23,174 nt of DNA, taken from IMG/VR virus record IMGVR_UViG_3300036651_002016, positions 1-23,174 of that record; one strand, written 5' to 3'. The position numbers and the translations under genes were made by a program. Source of the stretch: a virus. The notes under the pieces were generated by a model. The model searched no databases, was not told where the DNA came from, and saw only the letters and a list, made by a program, of their open reading frames with translations. The stretch's first letter is position 1, and the number at the start of each line of letters is the position of its first letter. Positions 6,049 to 13,816 of the stretch are shown piece after piece.

Positions 6049-9000
6049 CAGTGACTCATCTCCCTCATGCGTGCCTGTGTCGCGATCTCGTCGACCACCA
6101 TCTTCCCGATCCGCTTGGCCTCTGCCTGGCTAACCTGCTGGGTCGTCAGGTGCACCTCGACCTTGCCGATGCGGACGCTCGATCCGCCGCGCGAGTGCAG
6201 GTTGATGTTTCCGCCCGAGACACCGCCTCCGGTGTGCGCCATCGGCGTCGGGACGTCTGCAGTCTGCGACATGGCGCGGCCGGGGCCGTCGCCGATCTCG
6301 GCCTTGGACAGCCCCTTCGTGACAGTCGGGCGCTCCTTGGCCGCTGAGCCGTTGTGCCAGGTAGACCACGGACCCCAGTTGGCCCCGCCATCGCTGATCC
6401 TGAAGGCGGCCCGGGCGTTCGCCAACGGGTCGAGCGGGTCCTTGACCTCGCTGTGCCAGTGGTCGTTGATCTGCCAGAGTCCCTTGTCGCGGCTGCCCCA
6501 CTGGTCGGCATTGGGCTGGCTGACCTCGGTGATGTACCCGCCGGACTCGGCCAGCGCCACCGACACAGCGTCGACGAGGTGCTCGCCGCGGAAACCCACC
6601 GAGCGCGCGAGCTGCGCGAGCTGGTGGATGTCGTAGTGGCCGCCGGTCGCCTTGGGGGCGGGGCCCCCGACCCGAGCCGTCGACGAGCCTGCCGATGTCG
6701 CCGCCTCGGTGGGGTCGACGACGGTACGGTGCGACCCCATCGAGGTGCCGAAGGCAGGGCCGAGGTTGTGCAGGAGCTGGTCGATCAGTCCGGCCTGGCT
6801 CATGCTGCCTGTTGCAGCGGCCCGGAGCAGGTTCACGCCCAGTGAACTGCTGCCGCCGCGCGAGGTAGGCCCTGAGCCGCTCTTGGTCGAGGGCTTGGCC
6901 TTCCCGCCGCCAAATAGGTGCTCGATACCAGAGACGGCCGAGGAGGCCAGGCTCTCAATGCCGCCGAGCATCCGGCTGAAGAAGCCCTTCCCCTTGCCCT
7001 TGCTCTTGAGATTCTTGAGCATGCCGGCGGTGGCCGCGACGTGGACGTGGTTGTGGTGGATGTCCATCACGTCCTTGCCGTAGAACGACGAGCTGACCTG
7101 ACGGCCGTCCTTGATGAGCGTCGCCCCGGGCCCGGCGTAGATGAGCTCGTTGAGCCCGGGCGCGAACTGCGCGAGGTACTTGTTGATCGCCAGGAGCTGG
7201 GGGGAGTCCACGCCCGGGGTGTTAGCGGTGAAGTCGACCGCGTTGCCGGTCGCGTGGTAGGAGACATTGCCGCTGACGGTGACGCCGCTCTGGCCGTGCC
7301 GAACAGTGGAAGAGACCTTGGCCCCGCCCGGGAAGCCCTTCATCAACTCCTCGAGGATGCCGAAGGTCTCACCACCTCGGGCCTTGGCGGCGTCGGCCTG
7401 CGCGTTCGCCGATCCGGGGCCGTCGCCCCACTCCTTGCCTCGGAAGGAGCCGCCCACGACGCCGGGGTAGGTCGAGCTGCCGATGGCAACGCGGCCGGGG
7501 CCATCGCCGTAGTCGTTGCCCTTCCAGAACTGCCACCAAGCACCCTTCGGCTTAGGCGGGCGGCCCCCGTGATGGACCCCGTAGTTGATGTCCCGGCCAG
7601 CACCGATCAGACTCTCTGCAGCGCCAAGAAGGCCGAGCGCGTCACCTCCGACCCGGCCTACCTTGCCGAGGAGTCCACCCGCCCCTTCTACGACGGGAGC
7701 GCCTTCCTCAGCCACCTTGCTGCCAGTGCCCTTGACGGCAGACCAGACTCTTTTAGCCACGAGTGCTCCACCCGCGAGGGCAGCAGTCCCCGTCCCGCTT
7801 GGCAGGCCGCCACCGTGCTTGGCCGCGCCACCCGCGCCCGCGGTGCCGAACAGCGCCTCCTTGATCCCATCCGGCATCGCCTTGATGGTGTTGGCGAGGT
7901 CGACCATCCCCGACGTGATCGCCTTCTGCGCCGTGATGTACCCGTCGGAGTACTGCTTCAGCGCGGCGGTAAGCGCATCCGTCTTGCCACTGGCCGCGCC
8001 CTGATCCGCGCCGAGCATCGTGTCGCCAGCCTTGCCCGGGACGGTGTCGGGCAGCCACTTGCCGGCCTTGCTGCTGTTCTGCATGTAGGTCTGAGCGGCG
8101 TTGATCTGGTCTTCGCTCATCCCCATCTTCTGTAGCTGGATACGCATCCGGCCGCGACCGTAGACGAAGGTATCCCCCACACGGGCCGCGCTGGGGACGG
8201 CATTGGGGTTCTTCTCCCCGGTCGACATCATCGCGCTCAACTGCTGCACGATGTTGCCCAGCGAGCGAGGTGCGCCGCCGGGGTCGAGGGTCTGGATGCC
8301 CATCATGCGGGCGGTGTTGAACATCTGCGCTGTGCCCAGCCCGAGCTGTACCTGGCTGGCCGTCGCGGCGGCCATCGGATCGCGCTGGGCGATACCCCGG
8401 GAGGCCGCGGCGACGGTGTTGAACTGGGCGCTCCCAGCCTGGCCTCCCCCCCGCAGCAGCGGCATGACGAACGCATTGCGCTCGGCGTCGTTGCGGAAGG
8501 AGTTCTGCGCCCACCCCAGCAGGTTGTTGGCCGCGCCCTGCTTGTTGTACGAGCCACCGCTCGCCAGCGCGGCGCGGTTCGCCAGGTAGTCGGCGCTGCG
8601 GAACGACGACACCGCTCCGGCAGAGGTGAGGCCGGTGAAGGCCGACGCTGCTGCACCGAGCGCGAACCCGCCGACCGCACGCCCCACGCCGCCGAACATC
8701 TCGCCGAAGCTCGGGACACTCCCGCTCGGGATCTCCCCGGCCGAGTCGACTCCACCCAGGCCCGGGATCATCCCGGCGGTACCACTGCCAGGGGTCATCG
8801 GCATGCGTGCGCCGCCGCCGTTGGAGGACGCCACCGGAGAGGCCATTCCGGCCGGAGCGCCCCGGGCGTACGCGGCCGCCGCGATGTCACGGCCGGTGCG
8901 GCCAGGCAGCACCGGCATGCTCGCGCCGCCACCGATGAGTGGGTTGGCCCGGCCGCCGCCGGCACCAATCTGCTCCATACTGGGGATGGAGGCGCGACGG

Positions 9001-9170
9001 CTGGCGACGCGGCTGGTCTTCTCCGCGTGGTCCGCAGCCTTGCCCATGTTCTTCTCGAACTGAGCGGACAGGTCAACCAGCTTCTTCAGGTCACCCGCAG
9101 CAGCCTCGGACGCGCGGCGACCCGGGTTGCCCCCCATGGGGGACCCCGCCCAACCAGTCGGCTCTGCCAC
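6048..9170 (-). CDS. Tail tape measure protein with peptidase-M15-like and lytic-transglycosylase-like domains
   Basis: A 1040-residue tape measure, which sets tail length and passes through the tube at infection. The first about 550 residues are Gly/Ala/Met-rich with a helical N-terminus (KKLVDLSAQFEKNMGKAADH) and a hydrophobic stretch near 165-190. Residues about 600-730 look like a zinc D,D-peptidase of the M15/VanY type: SYHATGNAVDFT near 636, ELIYAGPG, and HHNHVHVAA near 703 supply the His/Asp/His ligands. Residues about 844-942 look like a transglycosylase: AVSVALAESGGY (candidate catalytic Glu near 870), DKGLWQINDHWH and GGANWGPWSTWHNG. Start is GTG at 9170, five bases after the stop of the chaperone extension and preceded by GGGGTAGGA. 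It lies in the normal place, after the chaperones and before the baseplate genes. A tail with two different wall-cutting domains suits a thick cell wall. Confidence 0.92.
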   Translation of the reverse strand: MAEPTGWAGSPMGGNPGRRASEAAAGDLKKLVDLSAQFEKNMGKAADHAEKTSRVASRRASIPSMEQIGAGGGRANPLIGGGASMPVLPGRTGRDIAAAAYARGAPAGMASPVASSNGGGARMPMTPGSGTAGMIPGLGGVDSAGEIPSGSVPSFGEMFGGVGRAVGGFALGAAASAFTGLTSAGAVSSFRSADYLANRAALASGGSYNKQGAANNLLGWAQNSFRNDAERNAFVMPLLRGGGQAGSAQFNTVAAASRGIAQRDPMAAATASQVQLGLGTAQMFNTARMMGIQTLDPGGAPRSLGNIVQQLSAMMSTGEKNPNAVPSAARVGDTFVYGRGRMRIQLQKMGMSEDQINAAQTYMQNSSKAGKWLPDTVPGKAGDTMLGADQGAASGKTDALTAALKQYSDGYITAQKAITSGMVDLANTIKAMPDGIKEALFGTAGAGGAAKHGGGLPSGTGTAALAGGALVAKRVWSAVKGTGSKVAEEGAPVVEGAGGLLGKVGRVGGDALGLLGAAESLIGAGRDINYGVHHGGRPPKPKGAWWQFWKGNDYGDGPGRVAIGSSTYPGVVGGSFRGKEWGDGPGSANAQADAAKARGGETFGILEELMKGFPGGAKVSSTVRHGQSGVTVSGNVSYHATGNAVDFTANTPGVDSPQLLAINKYLAQFAPGLNELIYAGPGATLIKDGRQVSSSFYGKDVMDIHHNHVHVAATAGMLKNLKSKGKGKGFFSRMLGGIESLASSAVSGIEHLFGGGKAKPSTKSGSGPTSRGGSSSLGVNLLRAAATGSMSQAGLIDQLLHNLGPAFGTSMGSHRTVVDPTEAATSAGSSTARVGGPAPKATGGHYDIHQLAQLARSVGFRGEHLVDAVSVALAESGGYITEVSQPNADQWGSRDKGLWQINDHWHSEVKDPLDPLANARAAFRISDGGANWGPWSTWHNGSAAKERPTVTKGLSKAEIGDGPGRAMSQTADVPTPMAHTGGGVSGGNINLHSRGGSSVRIGKVEVHLTTQQVSQAEAKRIGKMVVDEIATQARMREMSH

Positions 9171-9174
9171 TGTC

Positions 9175-9384
9175 CTACCCCTTCATGCCACGAGCGAGCG
9201 CCGTACGGAGCCAGTGGTGGCGCTCGCGTACCGCCAGATCCCGTATCTCCGTCATGCTCCAGCCGGGGTTGGACCGTGTGAGTAGGCCGTACTGCGCGAA
9301 CACCTCTGGGTACAGCGTCAAGCCGCCCTTGTCAGGCGCGAAACAGGTCGAGAAGGCCGATCTGCAGGTCGAACTCCTTGTCAC
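9175..9384 (-). CDS. Tail assembly chaperone extension, probably made by +1 frameshift
   Basis: This frame (+1 relative to the upstream gene) encodes up to 69 residues, ending in KGGLTLYPEVFAQYGLLTR, then NPGWSMTEIRDLAVRERHHW. That part, helical with charged residues, looks like a real protein, but it has no good start of its own. The GTG at 9384 lies 53 bases inside the upstream gene and yields a Cys/Ser-rich lead that is probably not translated. Tail assembly chaperone pairs sit between tube and tape measure genes and the second part is often made as a C-terminal extension by frameshifting. I therefore infer a fused product with the 9332-10171 gene, shifting at TTT-C or at the TGA-C stop. 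Alternatives are re-initiation at the TTG near 9323 or at the GTG. Confidence 0.72.
   Translation of the reverse strand: MTRSSTCRSAFSTCFAPDKGGLTLYPEVFAQYGLLTRSNPGWSMTEIRDLAVRERHHWLRTALARGMKG
9332..9343 (-). other. Candidate programmed +1 frameshift site (TTT CGC GCC TGA C)
   Basis: The end of the chaperone gene reads CTG TTT CGC GCC TGA, followed by C. TTT is a rare codon in this GC-rich DNA, and a tRNA-Phe on TTT can slip one base forward to pair perfectly with TTC, which leads into GCG CCT GAC AAG and the downstream frame. The TGAC stop context is a weak terminator, as in the RF2 gene frameshift (CTT TGA C). This is inference from the sequence and known +1 sites; no product is proven. Confidence 0.5.
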
Positions 9385-10171
9385 ACGCGTTGCAGACGCG
9401 CTTGGCCTCTCCGAGCCGGGGACCAGGGGTCCGGTCGTTCAGGGCCAGCAGCAGAGCGCGCCGGTCACGGATCGACATGGCACGCAGCGGTCCCTCATTG
9501 AAGAGGAGCTGGCCGTTGATCTTCTGCACGCACTTGGCGAGCATCAGCGTGTTGATCTCACCCGGGTTCTCGGTGTCGCTGGTCAGGAGCGCGTCCTGGT
9601 CAGCGGCCCGAGGCAGGACGGCGCGAGCCACTGCACCACTGGGGAGCTCGACGTCGAAGCCCGAGATGGCGTCGGCCGGATCCTGCAGCGGCCGGACCTC
9701 CACCGAGGAGAGCTTGAAGACGTAGTGCGGGTCGACGTGCAGGCAGTGCGAGCACTGCGTGACGAGCTCAAGGTCGTCGCCGTACGTCACCCGCCGGATG
9801 CCCATGAGCAGCAGCTCACGGTCGCCGATGAGCAGTCCGTCGTACTCCTCGTTCGACGGCTTGCGGCCGCCGATGGTGAGGGTGCCGCGGCCGACGATGG
9901 CCTGCAGGTACTTGGCCGTCGAGCGCATGACGTTGGGCGAGGACAGCAACTCCTCGTCCGCACCGTTGAGCTCGCGCACAACGGCTTCTTTCTCCATCGT
10001 GCCGGCCAGCGGATCGATGATCCCTGCGATGAGCGTGACCGTGGTGTCCGGCGGCGGCTCGATGGTGGGCATCGCCGCAGCGGCGGCAGGGACCGGAGTC
10101 TCTGCCACCGCCGCGGCGAGCATGGCGTTGGCCTGCGCCGGGTTGACCCCGGCGTCGATCATCTGTGTCAC
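9332..10171 (-). CDS. Tail assembly chaperone / T4 gp26-like baseplate protein with split zinc-ribbon
   Basis: A 279-residue protein. The first about 45 residues are Ala/Pro-rich (NPAQANAMLAAAVAE). The core has the pattern of the T4_baseplate (gp26-like) family: VVRELNGADEELLSS near 64-78, RELLLMGIRRVTYGDD near 118-133, CVQKINGQ near 214-221, and a conserved IRDRRALLLALNDRTPG near 234-250. Two CxxC pairs (Cys140/143 and Cys260/263) probably bind one zinc. Start is GTG at 10171, preceded by GAGGA six bases upstream. The gene lies between tube and tape measure, the normal place of the tail assembly chaperone that binds the tape measure during tube growth. The stop TGA is followed by a second coding stretch in the +1 frame, which argues for a frameshifted longer form. 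Confidence 0.82.
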   Translation of the reverse strand: MTQMIDAGVNPAQANAMLAAAVAETPVPAAAAAMPTIEPPPDTTVTLIAGIIDPLAGTMEKEAVVRELNGADEELLSSPNVMRSTAKYLQAIVGRGTLTIGGRKPSNEEYDGLLIGDRELLLMGIRRVTYGDDLELVTQCSHCLHVDPHYVFKLSSVEVRPLQDPADAISGFDVELPSGAVARAVLPRAADQDALLTSDTENPGEINTLMLAKCVQKINGQLLFNEGPLRAMSIRDRRALLLALNDRTPGPRLGEAKRVCNACDKEFDLQIGLLDLFRA

Positions 10172-10206
10172 GAGTAGTCCTCTAGGTAGTGGGCCAGTGG
10201 AGCGGG

Positions 10207-10938
10207 CTAGAACGCGGCGGCCTGCTCGACGACGCCGTTGATGCGCGGGGCCGTGCTGTACGGCGCACCGCTGGCGTAGGCGACCATGAAGCCCTCGTGG
10301 ACGAGCGTCATCTGCTCGACCATGACGGCGTTGTCGCCAGCGTTGAGGTCGGACAGGGAGAAGCTCGTGATCCACGCGTTCAGGACATGGACGCGGAGCT
10401 TGACGGGGGTGATGAGGCCCCCGTCGGACTCCTCCATGTTGGTGATCGGGTGATCGAGCACGTCGATGTCGACGTTGCACCGGAACTGGTTGCCGGCCGG
10501 GTGGTTGCCCGGGCCTGTGCCCTGGCCGCCGACGACGTCGAAGAGCTGGCGGAACCACGTCCACGCGCCCTTCGAGTTGCCGCCCACCGTCACACCGCGC
10601 TGCAGCGTGATCGGCGAGAAGCTCGTCTGGCCGGGGAGCTGGTGCACCGTGGTGTTCATCCCGCCCTCGCGGTACGGGATGGACTCCGTGGTGGCGGCCA
10701 GGCCGGACACCGACATGAAGCCGATGCCCTGCGAGAGTTGGCCGCCGACGCTGTTGCCGGGGTCGTGGTTGATCGTCACCAGGAACTTGAAGTTCCTCAG
10801 CGGGTCGGTGAGATTGTGGCTTCCCGCCTGGAGGTACGGCGCGGGCTGGGCGGCGTACCCCTGTGATGCGGTCGCCCCCGGGTTGATCTGCGCGCCCGAG
10901 TAGGACGCGCCGCCCTGGTTGTTGTCGTATGTAGCCAT
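10207..10938 (-). CDS. Tail tube protein (gp19-like)
   Basis: A 243-residue tube subunit of the T4 gp19 family. Residues about 1-45 are a Gly/Ala/Gln-rich leader. The core begins DPLRNFKFLVTINHDPG and continues with GIGFMSVSGLAATTESIPYR, the characteristic 'F.kVsGL....E.i.yREG' segment, then QLPGQTSFSPITLQRGVT and AWTWFRQLFD, and ends with a beta-strand pair (LRVHVLNAWITSFSLSDLNA; VMVEQMTLVHEGFMV). These strands build the hexameter ring's beta-barrel and the loop contacts between rings. The start ATG is preceded by GAGGTAGGCC. It follows directly the sheath gene, a 9-base spacing, as in nearly all contractile tails. The length is somewhat greater than that of T4 gp19 because of the N-terminal leader and a Gly-rich loop (GGQGTGPGNHPAGN). 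Confidence 0.93.
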   Translation of the reverse strand: MATYDNNQGGASYSGAQINPGATASQGYAAQPAPYLQAGSHNLTDPLRNFKFLVTINHDPGNSVGGQLSQGIGFMSVSGLAATTESIPYREGGMNTTVHQLPGQTSFSPITLQRGVTVGGNSKGAWTWFRQLFDVVGGQGTGPGNHPAGNQFRCNVDIDVLDHPITNMEESDGGLITPVKLRVHVLNAWITSFSLSDLNAGDNAVMVEQMTLVHEGFMVAYASGAPYSTAPRINGVVEQAAAF

Positions 10939-10946
10939 GGCCTACC

Positions 10947-12470
10947 TCACCCTCCGGTGACGGTCGTGCCGGCCTCGAACTGGCCGACCTTGATGACAAT
11001 GAACTCAGCCGGCGTGATGAGGCTGACGCCCACCTCGACGTTGATGACGCCCTGCGAGATCGACTGCGTCGTGTTGTTCGTGCTGTCGCAGACGATGTAG
11101 TACGCCTGGCTCGGGCTGTTGCCCTTGAGCAGACCAGACGCCCAGCACGACGCCAGGAAGGTGTCGAGCACCGTCTGGACGCGCTGCCGCGTCTGCGTGG
11201 TGTTGGGCTCGAAGATCGCGAACTGGGTGAGGTTGATGACGTTGCTCTTGACGTAGATCAGCGAGCGCCGGATCGGGACGTAGCGCGTGCTCGCGCCCGT
11301 CTGCAGGGTGCGCGCACCCATGACCACGACGCCACTGCCCGGGAGCTGCCGGATGGCGTTGACCTGGGCGACGTTGAGGTCGTCGAGGTCGGTGCTGACG
11401 AGGTTGACCGCCGGGGCCAGTGCACCAGCAATGCGGGCCTGCAGCCCGGCCGGAGCCTTCTGGATGCCACGGGTGGCGTCGGTCAGGGCGATGAGACCCA
11501 GGATCGCGCCGGTCGAGTTCTGGATGCGGGTTGCCCCCGAGACCGTCGAGGCCGGGTTGGCGGCGATGACGGGCGGCCAGTAGACCGCACCGTACGACGA
11601 GGGCGTCAGGCCGCTGGCTGCGGTGATGGCCGCCGCCGAGGTGGTGATCGTCGTCGGCAGCTCGCAGACCGTGAAGACATCGCCACGGTTCTGCCCGTAG
11701 GAGATCGCCAGGCTCTGCTGCGCCGGGGTCGCGCCCGGCACGCCCAGGTTGACGGCCTCCGAGACGTTGTCGAGGAGCTGGATCGCGTTGCCGAAGTCAG
11801 CGTCGACCGGAGCCGCGCCATCCAGGCCGTTGGTGAGCTGACGACCGGCCTGCACCGCAGGCAGGTTGTTCGGCGCGGCCGTGACCGACGGCGTGGCGGG
11901 CTGGGCGACATTGATGTACGCCGACCCGCCCTGTGCGTTGTTGATGACGGTCAGGACGTAGTTGGGCTGCGTCGGGTCCATCGTCAGCCCGCTGAACCGC
12001 TCCACGATGTAGGACGTCGTGATGCCGTTGAGGTAGACCGTGAGGTCGAACTGCGTCGCCGGAGCACCAGACCCGGGGGTGTCGGTGATGTCGACGTAGA
12101 TGTTGTTGCCCCACGACCCGGGGTTGGCCGCGTTGATGACCAGGGTGGCGAGCGGGGTGCCTGCGCGGTCGGTCAGGGTGCGAGTCGCGGCAGCCGCGCC
12201 CGCACCGGGCACACGCCAAGCCCACAGCCGCGACCCGCCGTTGGCGAAGAAGCCGTACGCCTGGAAGGAGAGCTCGGAGGCTCCCACCGTGGAGACGTCG
12301 TGGAACAGCCGGGCGAACCCGGAGTAGCTGGTCACCACGGTCGGAACGACGGGACCACGAGTGGCCGCGCCGACGAGCGCCCCAGTCGAGGTGCCGACCG
12401 TGCCGGCCGGGTTGATCGTGAGCGGAGGACGCTCTTCGAGGAAGACGCCGGGGCGCTTCAGTGTCGCCAT
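10947..12470 (-). CDS. Contractile tail sheath protein
   Basis: A 507-residue sheath subunit, which surrounds the tube and shortens on infection. The start is typical: RPGVFLEERPPLTINPAGTV, then TGALVGAATRGPVVPTVVTS and SYSGFARLFHDV, and GSRLWAWRVPGAG. A variable beta domain follows (residues about 95-230, containing NPGSWGNNIYVDITDTPG). The C-terminal half has the conserved parts: GAVYWPPVIAANPASTVSGA, PAGLQARIAGALAPAVNLVS, LPGSGVVVMGARTL, RYVPIRRSLIYVKSNVINL and, at the very end, VEVGVSLITPAEFIVIKVGQ. The last strand and the N-terminus form the mesh that holds the sheath together. ATG start, GGAG seven bases before it. The order sheath then tube and the clear family pattern make this the anchor gene for the whole window. 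Confidence 0.97.
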   Translation of the reverse strand: MATLKRPGVFLEERPPLTINPAGTVGTSTGALVGAATRGPVVPTVVTSYSGFARLFHDVSTVGASELSFQAYGFFANGGSRLWAWRVPGAGAAAATRTLTDRAGTPLATLVINAANPGSWGNNIYVDITDTPGSGAPATQFDLTVYLNGITTSYIVERFSGLTMDPTQPNYVLTVINNAQGGSAYINVAQPATPSVTAAPNNLPAVQAGRQLTNGLDGAAPVDADFGNAIQLLDNVSEAVNLGVPGATPAQQSLAISYGQNRGDVFTVCELPTTITTSAAAITAASGLTPSSYGAVYWPPVIAANPASTVSGATRIQNSTGAILGLIALTDATRGIQKAPAGLQARIAGALAPAVNLVSTDLDDLNVAQVNAIRQLPGSGVVVMGARTLQTGASTRYVPIRRSLIYVKSNVINLTQFAIFEPNTTQTRQRVQTVLDTFLASCWASGLLKGNSPSQAYYIVCDSTNNTTQSISQGVINVEVGVSLITPAEFIVIKVGQFEAGTTVTGG

Positions 12471-12531
12471 GCTGGTACTCCTGCCATGAGGCGGTTGCGG
12501 ACGGAGACCGAGTGGAGTGCCAGGTGTGCGA

Positions 12532-13158
12532 TCACGGGAACGTGACCTCGATGGGGGTGAAGTCCGGCGTCAAGCCGGCGTCGGGAGTGTGGATGACCAC
12601 CGACTGAATGAGGCCAGCAGCCGAGAGCGCCTGAGACAGGAACAGCTCGGTGCTCACGCGCGCCGTGAAGACCTTGCGGAAGAGACGCTTGCCTGCCTCG
12701 TCCGTGGTGTCGGCGACTCGAGGGCCGCCCAAGAGATCCATCCGCACGGTGCGGTTGGTCTCAAGCAGGTGGAGCTGGCCGAACCGGATCGGCAGCTTGC
12801 GGCCGAGCAGCTTCATCAGGATCTCGCGGTCGTGCCGCGGGTGCCTCGACCACACCGTGACCTGATAGTCCAGGTCGTACGGCGTGGGGAAGTTGCTGGC
12901 CTGCAGACGACTGCTGGTACCAGGGTCGGTCCAGCCGTCGGGGATGTAGGTGAGGATCGGCAGCCCGTTCATCACCCGCTCGCGCGCCTCGTTGATGTCG
13001 ATGAGCTCGAGGCTGATGTAGGGATACGTCCGCGCCTTCAGCTCGAGGTCGGGCTGGCCGAACCAGACCTCGACAGGACGCGCCGTACGGCGGTCGTCCT
13101 CCACGGTGATGCCGGACAGGTGCGCCTTGAGCGCCTCGTCCTCCTCAAGCAGGAACAT
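12532..13158 (-). CDS. Probable tail terminator / tail completion protein
   Basis: A 208-residue protein directly before the sheath gene. It contains VEVWFGQPDLELKARTYPYI, then ELIDINEARERVMNG, a middle part PYDLDYQVTVWSRHPRHDRE, and LLGRKLPIRFGQL. The combination of a P-Y-D-L-D-Y-Q-V beta strand with a following H/D/R helix is what I know from tail terminator/neck proteins of contractile phages, which cap the tube and sheath and provide the joining surface to the neck. I do not recognise an exact family name. The ATG immediately follows the TAG of the upstream gene (TAGATG) with GAGGT upstream. Its place before the sheath supports the call. An alternative is a neck protein of another kind. 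Confidence 0.7.
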   Translation of the reverse strand: MFLLEEDEALKAHLSGITVEDDRRTARPVEVWFGQPDLELKARTYPYISLELIDINEARERVMNGLPILTYIPDGWTDPGTSSRLQASNFPTPYDLDYQVTVWSRHPRHDREILMKLLGRKLPIRFGQLHLLETNRTVRMDLLGGPRVADTTDEAGKRLFRKVFTARVSTELFLSQALSAAGLIQSVVIHTPDAGLTPDFTPIEVTFP

Positions 13159-13467
13159 CTAGTACCTCACCGCCTGGGCCTGGCGGGCGACGACGTCGTT
13201 GACAAGTTGCGTCAGCAGCTTCTCGGCGTCGGTCTCAAGGCGGGTCATGGCCTTGTGCACCGGCCGCGGAGCTGGGCCCTTGCCGTTGCCGTACTCGGCG
13301 GTGTCGAGCGAGACCGGGCTGTGCGCCTCGAAGGTGTCACCGGTCCAGACGAGGTTGAGGCTGTTGGCGAGGGTTGCCTCCAGCCCTGCCTCGCGCGCGT
13401 AGGAGCGCAGCAGCGGGGTGAGCTCGGAGCAAACGTGCTGAGCTGCGGCCGTCATCGGGTCAGCCAC
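13159..13467 (-). CDS. Small tail/neck completion protein, HK97 gp10-like by size and place
   Basis: A 102-residue protein from the GTG at 13467, chosen because CGAGG lies five bases before it; the ATG at 13455 (12 bases in) and the ATG at 13488 are alternatives. It has two helical parts, ELTPLLRSYAREAGLEATLA near the start and HKAMTRLETDAEKLLTQLVN near the end, joined by a hydrophilic beta-like part with the LNLVWTGDTFEAHSP and TAEYGNGKGPAPRPV segments. The 'tail completion' type (HK97 gp10-like) shows this helix-loop-helix plan with a terminal TRLE..A..LL.QLV.. helix. This is inference from pattern and place next to the terminator gene. The 8-base overlap with the upstream gene suggests translational coupling. 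Confidence 0.6.
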   Translation of the reverse strand: MADPMTAAAQHVCSELTPLLRSYAREAGLEATLANSLNLVWTGDTFEAHSPVSLDTAEYGNGKGPAPRPVHKAMTRLETDAEKLLTQLVNDVVARQAQAVRY

Positions 13468-13702
13468 GACGGCCTCGCAGGTATGCACCAGCGATCACGC
13501 CGAGGACGAAGGCCGCTCCACTGTTGGACTTCGCGCCCTCGTGGAACTGCGCGTTGCTCGGCGCGGTCGGCGTCACGACGGGCGTCTGCGTGGGGTAGGG
13601 CATGGCCCGGTGCACGCGCGCCGTGTTGCGGGTGCGCGCCTGGGCCTCACGCTGCGACTTCAGCCACGCGGGATCGCCCTGATGCTCAGTGAATCGAGCC
13701 AT
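13460..13702 (-). CDS. Small protein with C-terminal membrane segment
   Basis: An 80-residue protein of unknown role. It starts MARFTEHQGDPAWLKSQREA, with a basic amphipathic part (residues 10-33), a Pro/Thr-rich middle (YPTQTPVVTPTAPS) and a hydrophobic stretch, SGAAFVLGVIAGAYLRGRRG, at the end, long enough for a short membrane segment followed by a positively charged tail. A strong ribosome binding site lies upstream (see 13706-13716), the best in the window, so it is probably made in large amounts. Candidates include a minor virion or membrane protein linked to lysis or injection. I cannot tell which. The gene is the first after a 114-base gap, so it may begin a separate translational block with the tail genes. 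Confidence 0.65.
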   Translation of the reverse strand: MARFTEHQGDPAWLKSQREAQARTRNTARVHRAMPYPTQTPVVTPTAPSNAQFHEGAKSNSGAAFVLGVIAGAYLRGRRG

Positions 13703-13705
13703 GGC

Positions 13706-13716
13706 AGATCACCTCC
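13706..13716 (-). promoter_or_regulatory. Very strong ribosome binding site (GGAGGTGATCT)
   Basis: Reading on the minus strand, GGAGGTGATC pairs with ten consecutive bases of the 16S rRNA 3' end anti-Shine-Dalgarno region (GATCACCTCC), four bases before the ATG at 13702. This decides the start of the 13460-13702 gene. Confidence 0.7.
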
Positions 13717-13743
13717 GGTGCAGTCACGCGTGCAGGCCCTTCA

Positions 13744-13761
13744 TCGCCCTGCAGTGGGCGA
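13744..13761 (-). other. Small stem-loop in the 13703-13816 gap
   Basis: TCGCCC and GGGCGA form a perfect six-base stem around a six-base loop. No run of U follows, so this is not a good terminator. It lies between the hydrolase gene and the tail genes and could be a processing or mRNA-stability element. Apart from this and the binding site above, the gap shows nothing. Confidence 0.3.
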
Positions 13762-13816
13762 CATGACCAGCGTGGTGCGCGCGAGAGCGACTGTCTGGCT
13801 GAACTACGCGGCGTTA

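Noticed and set aside
6918-8135. Long plus-strand open frame opposite the tape measure
   Set aside because: It reads as Arg/Val/Asp-rich shadow sequence with no motif; the minus strand has peptidase and transglycosylase motifs here.
8939-10177. Long plus-strand open frame opposite the chaperone and tape measure start
   Set aside because: No domain, and it crosses two well-supported minus-strand genes.
10172-10999. Upstream extension of the chaperone frame through the tube gene
   Set aside because: It overlaps the tube gene wholly and shows no protein-like pattern; the GTG at 10171 has a binding site.
12517-13692. Plus-strand open frame of 391 codons opposite tail completion genes
   Set aside because: Its composition (Arg, Val, Leu, Gly) is that of a GC-rich shadow and it has no motif.
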